NCBI GenBank assembly: GCA_052161645.1
Contig: CP197414.1
Direction: 5' to 3' (one strand)
Source of the DNA: Laterigemmans sp052161645
GTDB taxonomy: Bacteria; Planctomycetota; Planctomycetia; Pirellulales; Pirellulaceae
Length of the DNA: 64,000 nt
In this document: piece after piece, positions 15,977-25,940 of the stretch
Numbering within the stretch: the first letter of the stretch is position 1
Layout: each line of letters opens with the position of its first letter
Made by a program: the position numbers and the translations under genes
Notes under the pieces: model-generated
The model's input: the letters and a program-made list of their open reading frames with translations, nothing else
The model's database searches: none
Told to the model about the DNA's origin: nothing

Positions 15977-18447
15977 GATCCATTGGCTCCTTTCTCACCA
16001 GGGTAATCTACCGCAAGCGAGTCAGTGGGAACATTCGCCCGCTGGAAAAGTATTGTCTGATGCATTTGTGACTTTGCGACCATCGCCTGCCCCAACGCCA
16101 GCCCGCCATCATTTGGCGGTACCGTCCGATGGGTTAAGCATTGAAATCCGGACCGTTCTAGCCCATCTCGAACCAACCGCGTTAACACCATGTTTTGAAA
16201 GGTGCCACCTGTTAATCCAACGGTGCCTAACTCGACCTCGCCAAGTGATTCGCGAGAGGCTGATCTGAGGTGGAGACAAATGTCGACCGTCGCACTGGCA
16301 ATCGTTTGGTGAAACCTGGCAGAAATTGTCCCTGGCGGCTTGCCTTTATCCAGGTCGCGACAGACTTGCCGTAATAACTCGTGGACACCCAGCGTGGGCG
16401 TTGAATCGGTTGTCCACTGAAAGCGATAGGGGGCAACAGCCTCGGCTTGATCGAATTCCAAGTCAGCAAGCGATTCAAGCTCCAGAGCCGCCTGTCCTTC
16501 GTAATCAATTTCGTTCCGCAAGCCGAGCAGCGACGCGACGGCATCGAAGAGCCGCCCCATGCTGCTGGTTAACACCGTGTTGATGCCTCTCTCCAGTTGC
16601 CTCCGCAAAATTTGCAACTCATGTCCGGTAAAATATCGCACGCATGGTAAATCACTTTTCCATGGTAACCTTGCAGCGTGCAGAAACGCCAACGCCGTCT
16701 TGGCTGGTTTGCGGATGCAACTGTCACCACCGGGGAGAGGCAGGTAACTTAGATGAGCCGCGCGACGCCATGACAAAGCGCTCGCCACCAAGATCTCACC
16801 ACCCCAAATCGCTCCGTCGGTACCATATCCCGTGCCATCAAAGACACAAGCGATAATTGGCTGCGTGGCGGGTAAGCCACGTTCGGCAATTAATGCTGCC
16901 GCGTGGGCGTGGTGATGTTGAACTTGGAGAAACCGGGCGCCAAAGCGTGCGGCTTGCTGCTTTGCCCAAGCGACCGACAGGTAGCCGGGATGCTGGTCAG
17001 CCACAACGTATCGGGGGCTTGCTTGATAAAGCGATAATAGTTGCGCACAGCTCGCTTCCAAAGCCACAAGCGTTTCACGATTGCCCATGTCACCGATGTG
17101 TTGCCCCATCACCGCGGCGGGGCCAACCGTCAGGCACAGCGACATCTTTTGTTCCCCACCAACAGCCAGTAGACAGCCCATCGGCGGGTCCATTTCTCCA
17201 TGCTGGTCAATGTCGACTGCCAAGGGTGCGTAGCCACGCGATCGCCGAATCGGAAATGCTTGCCGGCCCTTGCTGGCATCACTGCCAACTCGCCACACGC
17301 TATCGTCACAAACCGCGTGAATGGGACGATTGTGGAGCAGGAAACCGTCGGCCAGATTAGCCAGACGATCCATGGCGTCAGCATTCTCGAACGCGATCGG
17401 TTCATCCGCCAGATTTCCCGAAGTCATGACCCAAACATCGCCACGCCGCAGCAACAGATGGTGCAGTGGCGAGTACGGTAACATAACGCCAACGTACGGA
17501 TTACAAGGAGCCATCGCTTCCGGGAGCGAGCCGATTTGTTTCTTCAGCAACACAATGGGACGTTGTGGCCCTTCCAACAAGCCAATACTTGCCGGCTCCA
17601 GTTGAGCAATACTGGCCGCTGTCTCGAGATCGGCAACCATGACGGCCAGCGGCTTGGCGCGCCGTCGCTTTCGTTTCCTTAATAAATTAACTGCCGCGAC
17701 GTTTCTCGCATCACAGGCCAAGTGAAATCCACCCACACCCTTGATAGCCACTACCTTTCCTGCTGAGATCACTTGACGAACAACATTTACGGTGTGCATG
17801 GTATGTTGAATCCCGTCGCGGAAATAAATCTTAGGCAATTTATTTGCCGCGCTCACATCGCCTGAGCCGTTTAAGTACCAAATAGCTGGCCCGCAATGGT
17901 GACAGGCGTTGGGCTGCGCATGAAAACGTCGCTCGGCAGGCGATGAATATTCGACCAAACACTTCGCGCACATGGCGAATCCTCGCATTGTGCTATGCTC
18001 ACGATCAAACGGCACGGAGATTTGAATCGTAAAGCGAGGGCCGCAGTTGGTACAATTAATAAATGGATAAGCAAAGCGTCGATTATCCGGATCGCGAAGC
18101 TCATCTAGACAATCTGCGCAGATGGCCATATCGGGCGATACGCTGGCCGTCGGCGGACCATCGATCTGACTGTCAAGAATACGAAAGCTCGTTTCCTCTT
18201 TAACGGTAGGCAGCACTTGCTGGTCGAGGGATTTAATGACGGCAAGCGCTGGAGCGTTTGTCGACAGGGCGGTGATAAAACCTTCCAGGTTCTGCCGAGT
18301 TCCTTGAACCTCAATGGTTACACCGTGCGCATCGTTGCAAACCGAGCCGCTGCAGTGAAACTGGTGCGCCAACGTCCACACGAAGGGACGAAAACCGACT
18401 CCCTGGACGACGCCTCGGACGATTATTTTCTTGCGCAGAACGCTCAA
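15967..18447 (-). CDS. hypF: Carbamoyltransferase HypF
   Basis: 826 residues. HypF makes carbamoyl-AMP from carbamoyl phosphate and ATP and passes the carbamoyl group to HypE. Domains in order: acylphosphatase (GVVQGVGFRPF near the N-terminus), two zinc-finger pairs (CADC with CTNCGPRF, then CAKC with CHHCGP), a YrdC-like domain (GVGGFHLACDA), and the Kae1-like transferase domain with HHHAHAAALI, FDGTGYGTDG and LTGGTFQN. The start is TTG at 18447, directly where family members begin; no ATG is available. First gene of the hypFCDE unit; hypA, hypB and hydrogenase subunits are absent from the window. Confidence 0.92.
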   Translation of the reverse strand: MSVLRKKIIVRGVVQGVGFRPFVWTLAHQFHCSGSVCNDAHGVTIEVQGTRQNLEGFITALSTNAPALAVIKSLDQQVLPTVKEETSFRILDSQIDGPPTASVSPDMAICADCLDELRDPDNRRFAYPFINCTNCGPRFTIQISVPFDREHSTMRGFAMCAKCLVEYSSPAERRFHAQPNACHHCGPAIWYLNGSGDVSAANKLPKIYFRDGIQHTMHTVNVVRQVISAGKVVAIKGVGGFHLACDARNVAAVNLLRKRKRRRAKPLAVMVADLETAASIAQLEPASIGLLEGPQRPIVLLKKQIGSLPEAMAPCNPYVGVMLPYSPLHHLLLRRGDVWVMTSGNLADEPIAFENADAMDRLANLADGFLLHNRPIHAVCDDSVWRVGSDASKGRQAFPIRRSRGYAPLAVDIDQHGEMDPPMGCLLAVGGEQKMSLCLTVGPAAVMGQHIGDMGNRETLVALEASCAQLLSLYQASPRYVVADQHPGYLSVAWAKQQAARFGARFLQVQHHHAHAAALIAERGLPATQPIIACVFDGTGYGTDGAIWGGEILVASALSWRRAAHLSYLPLPGGDSCIRKPAKTALAFLHAARLPWKSDLPCVRYFTGHELQILRRQLERGINTVLTSSMGRLFDAVASLLGLRNEIDYEGQAALELESLADLEFDQAEAVAPYRFQWTTDSTPTLGVHELLRQVCRDLDKGKPPGTISARFHQTIASATVDICLHLRSASRESLGEVELGTVGLTGGTFQNMVLTRLVRDGLERSGFQCLTHRTVPPNDGGLALGQAMVAKSQMHQTILFQRANVPTDSLAVDYPGEKGANGSCA

Positions 18448-18520
18448 TGACTCAGGCTAAAAATAGGGAGTGGCTTTGATCCGTGCGGACAAACTAGGCT
18501 GGCAGACCGTGACCAACCAG

Positions 18521-18919
18521 CTAGCCCCAATTCCAGAACGTGATCGACAATTGCAGCACCGTCGCAATCGAGACCCACACAAAATAGGGTAATTGGGCGA
18601 TGGCGATCCATTTGTAGTGCTGCCAAATTGCCACCACCATCCAAATGATTGTGCCCCACACGATGACGATGTCGATCGCTGCCAGCGGCAAGTTGCGCAG
18701 CCCGAACTGGATGGGGGTGAAGATCAAGTTGGCAATCAAATTGATCGCGAACGGCAAAGCGGCCTGCCACGGCAATCGCTTACGCAACGCTTGCACAAAA
18801 ACAAAGCCAAAAGTGACCATGATGATGGGGTAGATCACCTGCCACACGAGGCCAATCGTGGAGGGCTCAGGGGTCCACGCTGGTTTTTCAAGCGAGTTGT
18901 ACCATTCGATCCAAGGCAT
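18521..18919 (-). CDS. tspO: TspO/MBR family membrane protein
   Basis: 132 residues from the ATG at 18919; a TTG six codons upstream is possible. Five membrane helices are predicted. The family hallmarks are present: WYNSLEKPAWTPEP, VWQVIYPIIM, NLIANLIFTPIQFGLR and PYFVWVSIATVLQ. TspO proteins bind porphyrins and other hydrophobic ligands and have been linked to oxygen- and light-dependent regulation. The gene lies 73 bp after the start of hypF on the same strand; a shared transcript is possible, but the direction places tspO upstream of hypF. Confidence 0.8.
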   Translation of the reverse strand: MPWIEWYNSLEKPAWTPEPSTIGLVWQVIYPIIMVTFGFVFVQALRKRLPWQAALPFAINLIANLIFTPIQFGLRNLPLAAIDIVIVWGTIIWMVVAIWQHYKWIAIAQLPYFVWVSIATVLQLSITFWNWG

Positions 18920-19256
18920 TTGATCTTTCTTTACCAATGAAAATACGGACAGCGGCCACCATTCTACGCTTTTACGAATCCCCGTTCATCTGGGTGGATG
19001 CACAGCCGATACCCAGCGGCCAGCTCGTTGCAAAAAATTCCCGAAAAACCTCGCGCGCGACAGCCGCGAGTCACCGCACGAACCACGAGGGATAGCTGCC
19101 TAGCGATCAGCCTGCCGCTGATTAGGTTAACCGATCGCTGAGGCAGCGACGCGAGTAAAATACATGGGCCAACCACCGTTACCTAGCATGGTGGACTAAG
19201 GCATAATTATCTTTTAGGCTGTAGATTCCACCGCTTCCCAAAATCGCATTCTAATT
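18920..19256. other. Intergenic region between divergent tspO and psd
   Basis: About 340 bp between divergently transcribed genes, so it should hold both promoters. I see only short imperfect inverted repeats (for example around CTCGCGCGCGACAGCCGCGAG at 19050-19070) and no convincing ORF or RNA gene. Confidence 0.4.
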
Positions 19257-20156
19257 TTGAACGAAATCGTTTACTTCGATCGCTACCAGAACAAGCCCTG
19301 CATCGAGGAGGTGTACGGCGACAAATATCTGCGTTGGACGTACGGCACGTCGGCTGGGAAGCTGGCCTTGGCCGCTTTTGTCAAACGGGCTTGGTTTTCC
19401 CGCTGGTATGGCTGGCGAATGGACCGGCCGAGTTCACGTCGCAAGATTGCTCCTTTCATCGAGCAATATGCAATTGATCGCGACGAGTTCACCCGCCGTC
19501 CCGATGAATTCGAGAACTTTAACGAGTTCTTTTATCGCCAACTGAAACCCGCGGCTCGGCCGATTGATCCCGATCCCGATTCGGTTGTTTTCCCAGCGGA
19601 TGGGCGCCATCTTTGCATTCCCGACCTCTCGCGAAACGATGGCTTGCTGGTAAAAGGCGAGATGTTCGACCTGGAAACTTTGCTGGCAGATGCCAGCTTG
19701 GCAAAACAATTTGCCAACGGCTCACTACTGCTGTCGCGGCTCTGCCCGGTGGATTACCACCGCTATCACTTTCCGGCCGCGGGCAGGCCCGGACCGGCGA
19801 GATTTATCAACGGTCCACTCTATTCCGTAAACCCGCTGGCGCTCGTTCAAAACATTCAAATTTTGGCAACCAATCGACGGGCGATTTCAATATTGGAGAC
19901 AGACTTATTGGGCCGCGTCTTGCTGCTGGAGATCGGCGCGACATGTGTTGGCGGAATCTGCCAGACCTATCAACCAGGGGCCCACGTATCGAAGGGCGAA
20001 GAGAAAGGATATTTTCGGTTTGGTGGCTCTTCGACCATCGTGATCTTCGAGCCTGGAAAGGTGCAGTTTGCCGACGATCTGCTGGCCAACTCGGCACAGC
20101 AAAGAGAATTGTATGCGCGGGTCGGTGATCGGATGGGAACCATCCTGGCAAGCTAG
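19257..20156 (+). CDS. psd: Phosphatidylserine decarboxylase proenzyme
   Basis: 299 residues. Converts phosphatidylserine to phosphatidylethanolamine at the inner membrane, using a pyruvoyl group formed by self-cleavage at a Ser. The cleavage site is GGSS at about 256-259 (RFGGSSTIVIF), equivalent to the LGST/GGST motif of the family. Upstream are FNEFFYRQLKP, FPADGR and the conserved CPVDYHRYHFPAAG. The start is a TTG at 19257: the family typically begins with an NEIVYFDR-like stretch directly after the start, and no ATG precedes it in frame. It belongs to the 300-residue type rather than the short archaeal type. Monocistronic. Confidence 0.9.
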   Translation: MNEIVYFDRYQNKPCIEEVYGDKYLRWTYGTSAGKLALAAFVKRAWFSRWYGWRMDRPSSRRKIAPFIEQYAIDRDEFTRRPDEFENFNEFFYRQLKPAARPIDPDPDSVVFPADGRHLCIPDLSRNDGLLVKGEMFDLETLLADASLAKQFANGSLLLSRLCPVDYHRYHFPAAGRPGPARFINGPLYSVNPLALVQNIQILATNRRAISILETDLLGRVLLLEIGATCVGGICQTYQPGAHVSKGEEKGYFRFGGSSTIVIFEPGKVQFADDLLANSAQQRELYARVGDRMGTILAS

Positions 20157-20171
20157 GATTCGCGGCAGCGA

Positions 20172-21275
20172 TTAAACTCGGGTCAATCGCGAAATTCGCC
20201 CGGTGGCGACCCACTCGGCAACGAAGATATTGCCTTCCGCATCGAAGCAAGCATCGTGCGGATGCACGAACTTGCCTTGCTGCCATTGGTCTTCTCGCGT
20301 GCGAATCACGAATCCGTTATTGGCGTCACGGTCAGCCAAAATTCGCTCCGAGTCGTCACCGAGTCTCGCGACGACGACGTTGTTTTCGTCGAGCAGTGTC
20401 ACGCGGGCGACCAATTCGGGAATCAACATTAAATTGCCGAAAGTCTCAGCATTCGCGGGCAGTGCAAAACCGCTGATCGTGTCGCGATATTCACCTTTGA
20501 GATCGAAAGTTTGCAGCGTGTTGTGAGCACGATCGGCAACGACGATTTGCGATTCGCTTCCCGGGCGACGATCGATCGCGATGCCGTGGGGCAAATTGAA
20601 AGTTCCCCCGCCTTGGCCCTCGCCACCGAAACACTCCAGCCAGTTGCCATCCTTGTCGTAGCGATGAATGTAGTACGATCCATAGCCATCGGCCAACAAG
20701 AATCCGCCATCATCAAGGAAGGCGAAGTTGGTCGGCATAAAAGCGTCTCTGCCCCAGCGTTTGGCCGGATTGGAGGCTTCATCAGCTCGATAGAGCTTGC
20801 TGGCCATGGGGGCATACTGTTGCCACACCAGTTGGCCGTCCAACGTGAACTTGGCGATCGTTTTGGCTTGTTGATAAGCGGCAACGTAGATGAATTCCTC
20901 GGAGCCTTCGCGACGGATGTTGATTCCGTGACCACCGCCTTGAAATTGGGCTCCAAAGGCTCTTACCAGCTTGCCTGCCTGGTCGAATATGAAGATTGAT
21001 GGATGGTCGGCCAGGCTGGCGTTACCTTCGTGGATCACATACAGCAAGCCGCCGCTGTCGACAGCCACGTTGTGAGTTGTCTGCCAAGTGTAAGGTTTCG
21101 GCAATTCGGGCCAGGCATGTTGCACTTGGTACTTGTAATCACCTTCGCCAATCAAGTCTTGAGCAGCAGTGCGTTTGCCGGTGATAATAGCCGGAAAACC
21201 GATCGCGGCAACGGCCAACGAGGATGTTTTGATGAAGCCGCGTCGTGACGAATGTTGAGCAGTAGCCTGAGCCAT
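20172..21275 (-). CDS. Tat-exported NHL/six-bladed beta-propeller protein
   Basis: 367 residues with a twin-arginine signal (SRRGFIKTSS) and AVAAIGFPA hydrophobic core. The mature part has repeated blades: HNVAVDSGGLLYVI, HGINI, NFAFLDDGGFLLADGYGSYYIHRYDKDG, LPHGIAID and HPHDACFDAEGNIFVAEW, as in NHL or peptidylglycine-lyase-like propellers. The role is probably binding or enzymatic in the periplasm, and the substrate is unknown. The gene converges on psd, with 15 bp between stops. Confidence 0.8.
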   Translation of the reverse strand: MAQATAQHSSRRGFIKTSSLAVAAIGFPAIITGKRTAAQDLIGEGDYKYQVQHAWPELPKPYTWQTTHNVAVDSGGLLYVIHEGNASLADHPSIFIFDQAGKLVRAFGAQFQGGGHGINIRREGSEEFIYVAAYQQAKTIAKFTLDGQLVWQQYAPMASKLYRADEASNPAKRWGRDAFMPTNFAFLDDGGFLLADGYGSYYIHRYDKDGNWLECFGGEGQGGGTFNLPHGIAIDRRPGSESQIVVADRAHNTLQTFDLKGEYRDTISGFALPANAETFGNLMLIPELVARVTLLDENNVVVARLGDDSERILADRDANNGFVIRTREDQWQQGKFVHPHDACFDAEGNIFVAEWVATGRISRLTRV

Positions 21276-21349
21276 GGTGGGATGTCTCCGATAGGCGAAA
21301 AGAAGTGGGGCTATGGAACTCTATGATACCCGCTGCGGCGGCCGTCAAG

Positions 21350-22153
21350 TTACGCAAAGTACTCAACTGCGTTTTGAAACATTTGCAGCCCATCGCCGGC
21401 GGCCGGCTGGGTTGTGCGGCGTGTCCAAAATGGATGGTGCGTGGGATCCAGATGCCGCTCGGGATGCGGCATCAAGCCAAAAATGCGTCCCGTCGCGTCG
21501 CAGATGCCAGCCACGTTGGCTGCCGCCCCGTTGGGGTTGTCGGGAAAAGCCAATGGCTGATCTCCCGTTTCGCCGCTTGGCGTTGCGTACCGCAGCGCCA
21601 AGCGTCCGGCGGCGGCTAATTCATCTAGCACCGCGGGGGTGGCTGCCATGAACTTGCCTTCGGCATGAGCCATCGGTAGGTACATCTGTTCGATGTTCCG
21701 TAAGAAGACGCAGGAGGCCGAGGCCCCCGCCGGGTGGTCAGTCCGCAGGTGCACCCAGCGGTCCTCGAAGCGACCGTGGTCATTCCAGGTGAGTGTTGCG
21801 GCATTTGCGGTCGACAAGCCGCGAGTCAAAATTCCCAGCCGCATCAAGACTTGGAAACCATTGCAGATCCCCAATACCAACCGATCCTCTTGGCAAAAGT
21901 ATTCGACCAAGTCACTTAAATGACGAGCCAAGCGACTGGCCATGATCCGACCCGCGGCAATATCGTCTCCGTAGGAAAAACCACCCGGGATGCAGAGGAT
22001 TTGGTATCGATGACCCAACTGCGGATTTTCGATCAGACGATTGATATGGACTCGTTCCGAAACACCCCCAGCGGTGTCAAAAGCATGAGCCGTTTCCTCA
22101 TCACAATTAGTTCCGGGGGCGCGGAGAATTAAAACACGAGGGGCAGCGATCAT
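21350..22153 (-). CDS. purQ: Phosphoribosylformylglycinamidine synthase, glutaminase subunit PurQ
   Basis: 267 residues from the ATG at 22153; a GTG five codons upstream is the alternative. PurQ hydrolyses glutamine and hands ammonia to PurL in step four of purine synthesis. Class-I glutamine amidotransferase features are clear: RAPGTNCDEE at the N-terminus, GGFSYGDD, the nucleophile in GICNGFQ and the catalytic His in PHPER. At about 267 residues it is of the longer type. purL and purS are not in the window; purU lies 3.8 kb upstream. Confidence 0.9.
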   Translation of the reverse strand: MIAAPRVLILRAPGTNCDEETAHAFDTAGGVSERVHINRLIENPQLGHRYQILCIPGGFSYGDDIAAGRIMASRLARHLSDLVEYFCQEDRLVLGICNGFQVLMRLGILTRGLSTANAATLTWNDHGRFEDRWVHLRTDHPAGASASCVFLRNIEQMYLPMAHAEGKFMAATPAVLDELAAAGRLALRYATPSGETGDQPLAFPDNPNGAAANVAGICDATGRIFGLMPHPERHLDPTHHPFWTRRTTQPAAGDGLQMFQNAVEYFA

Positions 22154-22288
22154 GGCGGCAGATGACACAGGCGGTAACGAATCAGAACGGCAAAAAGATG
22201 CTTCAGTTTATAAGTCTTCGCCTGAACCAGCGAGGGGAGTACGCTGTGGCGGCGATCGATTTAGCGGCGAGGTATGACAAACGGGGTG

Positions 22289-23146
22289 TCAAATTTGAAA
22301 AGGAAACGTCTCATCCAGCGGCAGTTGGCCAACTTCGACGAGAAACTCTCCCAGCCGCTCGGTAACCACATCAACCAACTGCTGGCCCTTGGCGGCCGAG
22401 GCGGCATGCGGGTTCCCAGAGCCGGTGTTGGTGGTCAACAAATCCCAACGTCTGGTAATCGAAACCCAACCAGCGTTGACGGCTGTAAGCCGCGTGGGGC
22501 GAGTTTCCCCCTGGTCGGCTCGCAATTGCCCATCGTCAGCATGGCGAACTAGCTGCGGCGCGCAGGCCATAATCACCGAGGTTTCCATTTCTCCCGCATG
22601 GTCTTCGCGTTCGCTAAAAATGTCATCGTAGCAATCGGACACCATGCGAAACCAATCACACGAGAACAAATGAACGTCGGTTTTTCCCGCTAATTCCCGC
22701 AGCAATGGCTTCATTTCATTGCCGCCGTGGCTGTTGAGTATCAACAGCCGGCGAATGCCGCTGCGAGAAACCGACTCAATTAAGTCGGTAATGAATGCGT
22801 ATAAAGTCGTGGGGCTAACATTCATGGCCAACGGCAAGTAGCGCATATTGGTCTCTGTGCCGTACGGAATGGTCGGCAGCAAAGCAACTCGGGCACCCCG
22901 CTTGTGGGCATGTCGACAAGCCGCTCGTCCAATCAACTCGGCTTCAATCGAATCGGTGGCGTAAGGCAGATGCAGGTTGTGCGGTTCGGTGGCGCCGAGT
23001 GGCAACACGACGGTGTCGAGCGGAGCCGCTTTCAACTCGGCATAGGTCATTTCGGCCAGCACGAAAGCTTCGTCACCAGCCTGGGCGAGGGGCACGAGCG
23101 GGTTTGGGCTGGCAGGATTTGGGCTGGCAGGATCGGGTGAGGGCAT
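22289..23146 (-). CDS. Creatininase-family amidohydrolase
   Basis: 285 residues from the ATG at 23146. Members are metal-dependent amidohydrolases acting on creatinine, formamides or related cofactors. Metal-binding motifs are visible: LPLGATEPHNLHLPYATD, LNSHGGNE and the DHAGEMETS segment with the conserved HAGE. Ser/Pro/Asn repeats at the N-terminus (encoded by a short tandem repeat at 23100-23130) are unlike the family core and probably disordered. The substrate cannot be predicted. The gene lies between a large membrane protein and purQ on the same strand. Confidence 0.85.
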   Translation of the reverse strand: MPSPDPASPNPASPNPLVPLAQAGDEAFVLAEMTYAELKAAPLDTVVLPLGATEPHNLHLPYATDSIEAELIGRAACRHAHKRGARVALLPTIPYGTETNMRYLPLAMNVSPTTLYAFITDLIESVSRSGIRRLLILNSHGGNEMKPLLRELAGKTDVHLFSCDWFRMVSDCYDDIFSEREDHAGEMETSVIMACAPQLVRHADDGQLRADQGETRPTRLTAVNAGWVSITRRWDLLTTNTGSGNPHAASAAKGQQLVDVVTERLGEFLVEVGQLPLDETFPFQI

Positions 23147-23199
23147 GCAAAAGACTCCGTGTGATGCTAGGTGAGAAAACTGCCCCAATCATGAGCCGG

Positions 23200-25692
23200 T
23201 TAGTAACTGCCGTCGATCCGGGGTCGGCCTTGCGCGGCGATCAGCGGGTCATTCCAAACAATCTGCCCGCGTCGTTGGCGTCGCTGAATGTCTCTCAACA
23301 CTTTGTTCCGCCGGACTGCCGGTTCATAGTCGGGGCGATAATTCATCGTCTCGCCAATGATCTCGCGGAGCGTTTCCGTGGCTAACACGCGGACAGACAT
23401 CACCGGGTCATCAAGCAATTCAATGAGCACCGCATCGCCACCCCGCTTCAGCTGTTCGGGCGAAAACCCGGTCAGCAAGCCCCACACTTTACCGGCCGCC
23501 TCACCTTCGAATTCACCAACCGCCGCCCCAATTAGCGCTGCAGCTTGGGGTCCACGATTCATCACGGCCCGCAGATCACCAACCAGCAGGGGCCAATGGG
23601 GAAAGTGCTCCGGTTGGCTGAGGACACCTTGGGGGCCAAACATGACGTCGACCATCCCTAAGTGCACGAGCGTGCGGGCCGCCAACGCGCTAACAGCCGG
23701 CGTGCGGAATCCAATAGCCTCCCGCAAGCTAACCTCCAGTGGTTGCTCGCCGTTGACAAATTCAGCCAAGCCTTGCTGCGCCAACACCTCGGGCGAATCG
23801 GCTGCTGGCGGCGCGGGGTTGGTCCACTGCAAAGGGGCCGAAATCAGTCCACGCTGCGGCTCCATGCCGTTCAGCAAACGGCAAGACTGACCCGTATTGA
23901 GCGAGACCGGGGTGGGGGCTTGGCCAGGCACCGTGGCCCTGGCGAACCAGTCACCCCGTCCTTGCAAAGAAACTAAGTCAGTCACACACATTGAATTTTG
24001 CCCCTCCAAGGGATTGGCACCCGGTGGGCGTTGAAAAGCGACCGACATAGCCACCGCGGTGCCTGCCGCAGTTAACCGATAACGCCCGCTGGCCGACGGG
24101 GTTGCCAACTGAACCCCAACTGGACCTCGCGTGGCAACGATCACCAAGCGACCAAAATCAACCGTCAGCATCAACGAACCAGGCTGATCAACCGTTTCTC
24201 CACGCAGTCGATTCAGCCGCACCGCACAAGGGCCGATCACGTTCACCTCGAGACCACCATCGAGCAACAAACGGGCCCGATATGTCGGCGGGCAACCCAA
24301 CACCTGCCCCGATGACAACTCCCGTTCAGCGGACAAACGATTCCACTGGCCAGTGGCCGGATCCTGAGTCATCAACAAACCACCATCGTCCTCCACGGCA
24401 CCCAACACGAAACTAGCCGATTTGCCATTGGCATCATTCTCAGCACCGGCGTTCGCACTCGGCTGGCCAGCCATGATGGCCGCGTCGAGCGGATTGACTG
24501 GCGGTTCAGCGCTGGCATTCGAGGCATCAGCCACAGGCGGTTGAGGTTGCGTTGTAGGTCGCGGCTCGGTAGTGGGTTCAGGGTCGACAGTCGGTTGTGA
24601 CTCGTTAGCAGGCTGGGAGTCAGTAGCAGGCTGCGGTTGGGTAGTAGCAGGCTGTGGCTCGGCAGAAGGCTGGGAACCGGCGGGCGGTGGTGCGTTCGCC
24701 GGAGCGGGCTGGGGTTCCGGTTTCGCAGCAGTCGGTTCATTGTTCGAAGAGTTGGGAACCAGCGCTTGGGGCGTTTGCTCGGCGAGGCTGTTTTTCGCCT
24801 CCGCGTCCGACTTCGCCTCAGCTTGGTCGGCCATTCGCCGTTGTCTATTTTCAGACAAAGGTGCGAACGTCTGTTTAGCCACAAACAAAAAGGCGGCCGC
24901 CAGCCCGAGAGCGACCAGCCAGGGAGTAACTCGAGATGGACGTCCACCGGATAGCAGCGGCCCGATCGCTTCCAGGCGTTCTCGCGAGCGATCCCCGGCG
25001 CTGGCTGGCGAACGACGCGCAGCAGCTCGATTGCTCGACGGATCAGGCTGGGCGTGAGACTTGCCGGTTTGCCCTTGCGCCGCGGCGGACGGATCCTTGG
25101 CTTGATTCTTTCGCAGTGTTTTCCGTGCGGCCGCGAAGGTGGCATGCAAATCGGGTTCAGCAGCCATGCGAGTTGCCGCTTCAGCAACTCCTGAATCAGC
25201 CGGTCCGACCGGTGGCACCTGAGTAGCACCGGCAAGTCCGGCTGCCGCGGCCTGAGCCTCGTCCAGTTCGGGGATGGCGGTGACCGCCTCCGGGCCTGCC
25301 GCCGCGTTGGCCGCGCGTAACTGATAGACGCGCTGCCGCAACTCGGTGGGAACCTCCGCCGGTTCACCGAGCACGATCGCCAATATCTGGTGACTGGCAG
25401 CGACTTCAGCCAGCTGAGCATCGGAAGCCACGCATTGACGCTCCACGTCGGCCGTCAATTCGGGAGCCAGCGTGTCGTCTAAGTACTCGGCAATCGCGTT
25501 GGGGTCATCGGTGGGACCAACCGCGTCTGGAACCGGCGCGCCGACTGTCGGGCTGGACATCACCTCCCGAATCCGCTTTACCAAAGCAGAAGCGATCGAG
25601 CTGGACTCAACCTTCTCACCCAAAGCTTGCTCGTCAGCAGGCTCCAAGGTGCGGTCCAGAAAAGCTAATAAAGTACGGAGGGTGAGACGCAT
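23200..25692 (-). CDS. Large Pro-rich single-pass membrane protein, anti-sigma/FecR-like
   Basis: 830 residues. The N-terminal 110 residues resemble the helical anti-sigma-type domain of planctomycete proteins (LAFLDRTLEPADE, IAEYLDDTL). A long low-complexity linker follows, then one membrane segment at about 260-280 (PWLVALGLAAAFLFVA), a Pro/Gln/Glu/Thr-rich spacer (about 300-400) built from QP/EP repeats, and a C-terminal extracytoplasmic part. That part includes a FecR-like beta stretch (about 440-560) and a helical, HEAT-like region at the end. The layout suggests a transmembrane signalling or scaffold protein. No sigma factor is adjacent. Confidence 0.6.
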   Translation of the reverse strand: MRLTLRTLLAFLDRTLEPADEQALGEKVESSSIASALVKRIREVMSSPTVGAPVPDAVGPTDDPNAIAEYLDDTLAPELTADVERQCVASDAQLAEVAASHQILAIVLGEPAEVPTELRQRVYQLRAANAAAGPEAVTAIPELDEAQAAAAGLAGATQVPPVGPADSGVAEAATRMAAEPDLHATFAAARKTLRKNQAKDPSAAAQGQTGKSHAQPDPSSNRAAARRSPASAGDRSRERLEAIGPLLSGGRPSRVTPWLVALGLAAAFLFVAKQTFAPLSENRQRRMADQAEAKSDAEAKNSLAEQTPQALVPNSSNNEPTAAKPEPQPAPANAPPPAGSQPSAEPQPATTQPQPATDSQPANESQPTVDPEPTTEPRPTTQPQPPVADASNASAEPPVNPLDAAIMAGQPSANAGAENDANGKSASFVLGAVEDDGGLLMTQDPATGQWNRLSAERELSSGQVLGCPPTYRARLLLDGGLEVNVIGPCAVRLNRLRGETVDQPGSLMLTVDFGRLVIVATRGPVGVQLATPSASGRYRLTAAGTAVAMSVAFQRPPGANPLEGQNSMCVTDLVSLQGRGDWFARATVPGQAPTPVSLNTGQSCRLLNGMEPQRGLISAPLQWTNPAPPAADSPEVLAQQGLAEFVNGEQPLEVSLREAIGFRTPAVSALAARTLVHLGMVDVMFGPQGVLSQPEHFPHWPLLVGDLRAVMNRGPQAAALIGAAVGEFEGEAAGKVWGLLTGFSPEQLKRGGDAVLIELLDDPVMSVRVLATETLREIIGETMNYRPDYEPAVRRNKVLRDIQRRQRRGQIVWNDPLIAAQGRPRIDGSY

Positions 25693-25896
25693 GATGAGAA
25701 ACTCTGGTACAGAAACACCGGGCTAGACATTAGTAATAGTGCGGCTGGCGACTTGGTTCCGTACAAAATAAGCTGAAAAACTTTCCCGCAGCAAAAATCC
25801 GCCGCACCGCCAATGCATGAACAAACGATCAAACCACTCGAGCTAGCCAACCAACCGATCGGAACTGTTACGATAACCGTGGCTAGCGCCAAAGCG

Positions 25897-25923
25897 GCTA
25901 ACAGCTAACAGCTAACAGCTAAC
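25897..25923. repeat. Tandem 7-bp repeat (AGCTAAC)n
   Basis: About four copies of a GCTAACA heptamer in the gap between two minus-strand genes. A short simple-sequence tract, potentially slippage-prone, with no gene overlapping it. Confidence 0.75.
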
Positions 25924-25940
25924 GGTGCGGAAATAGGCTG

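Noticed and set aside
24572..25057. Plus-strand ORF of 161 codons, Gly/Trp-rich
   Set aside because: Antisense shadow of the Pro/Gln-rich linker of the minus-strand membrane protein; the composition is explained by that repeat.
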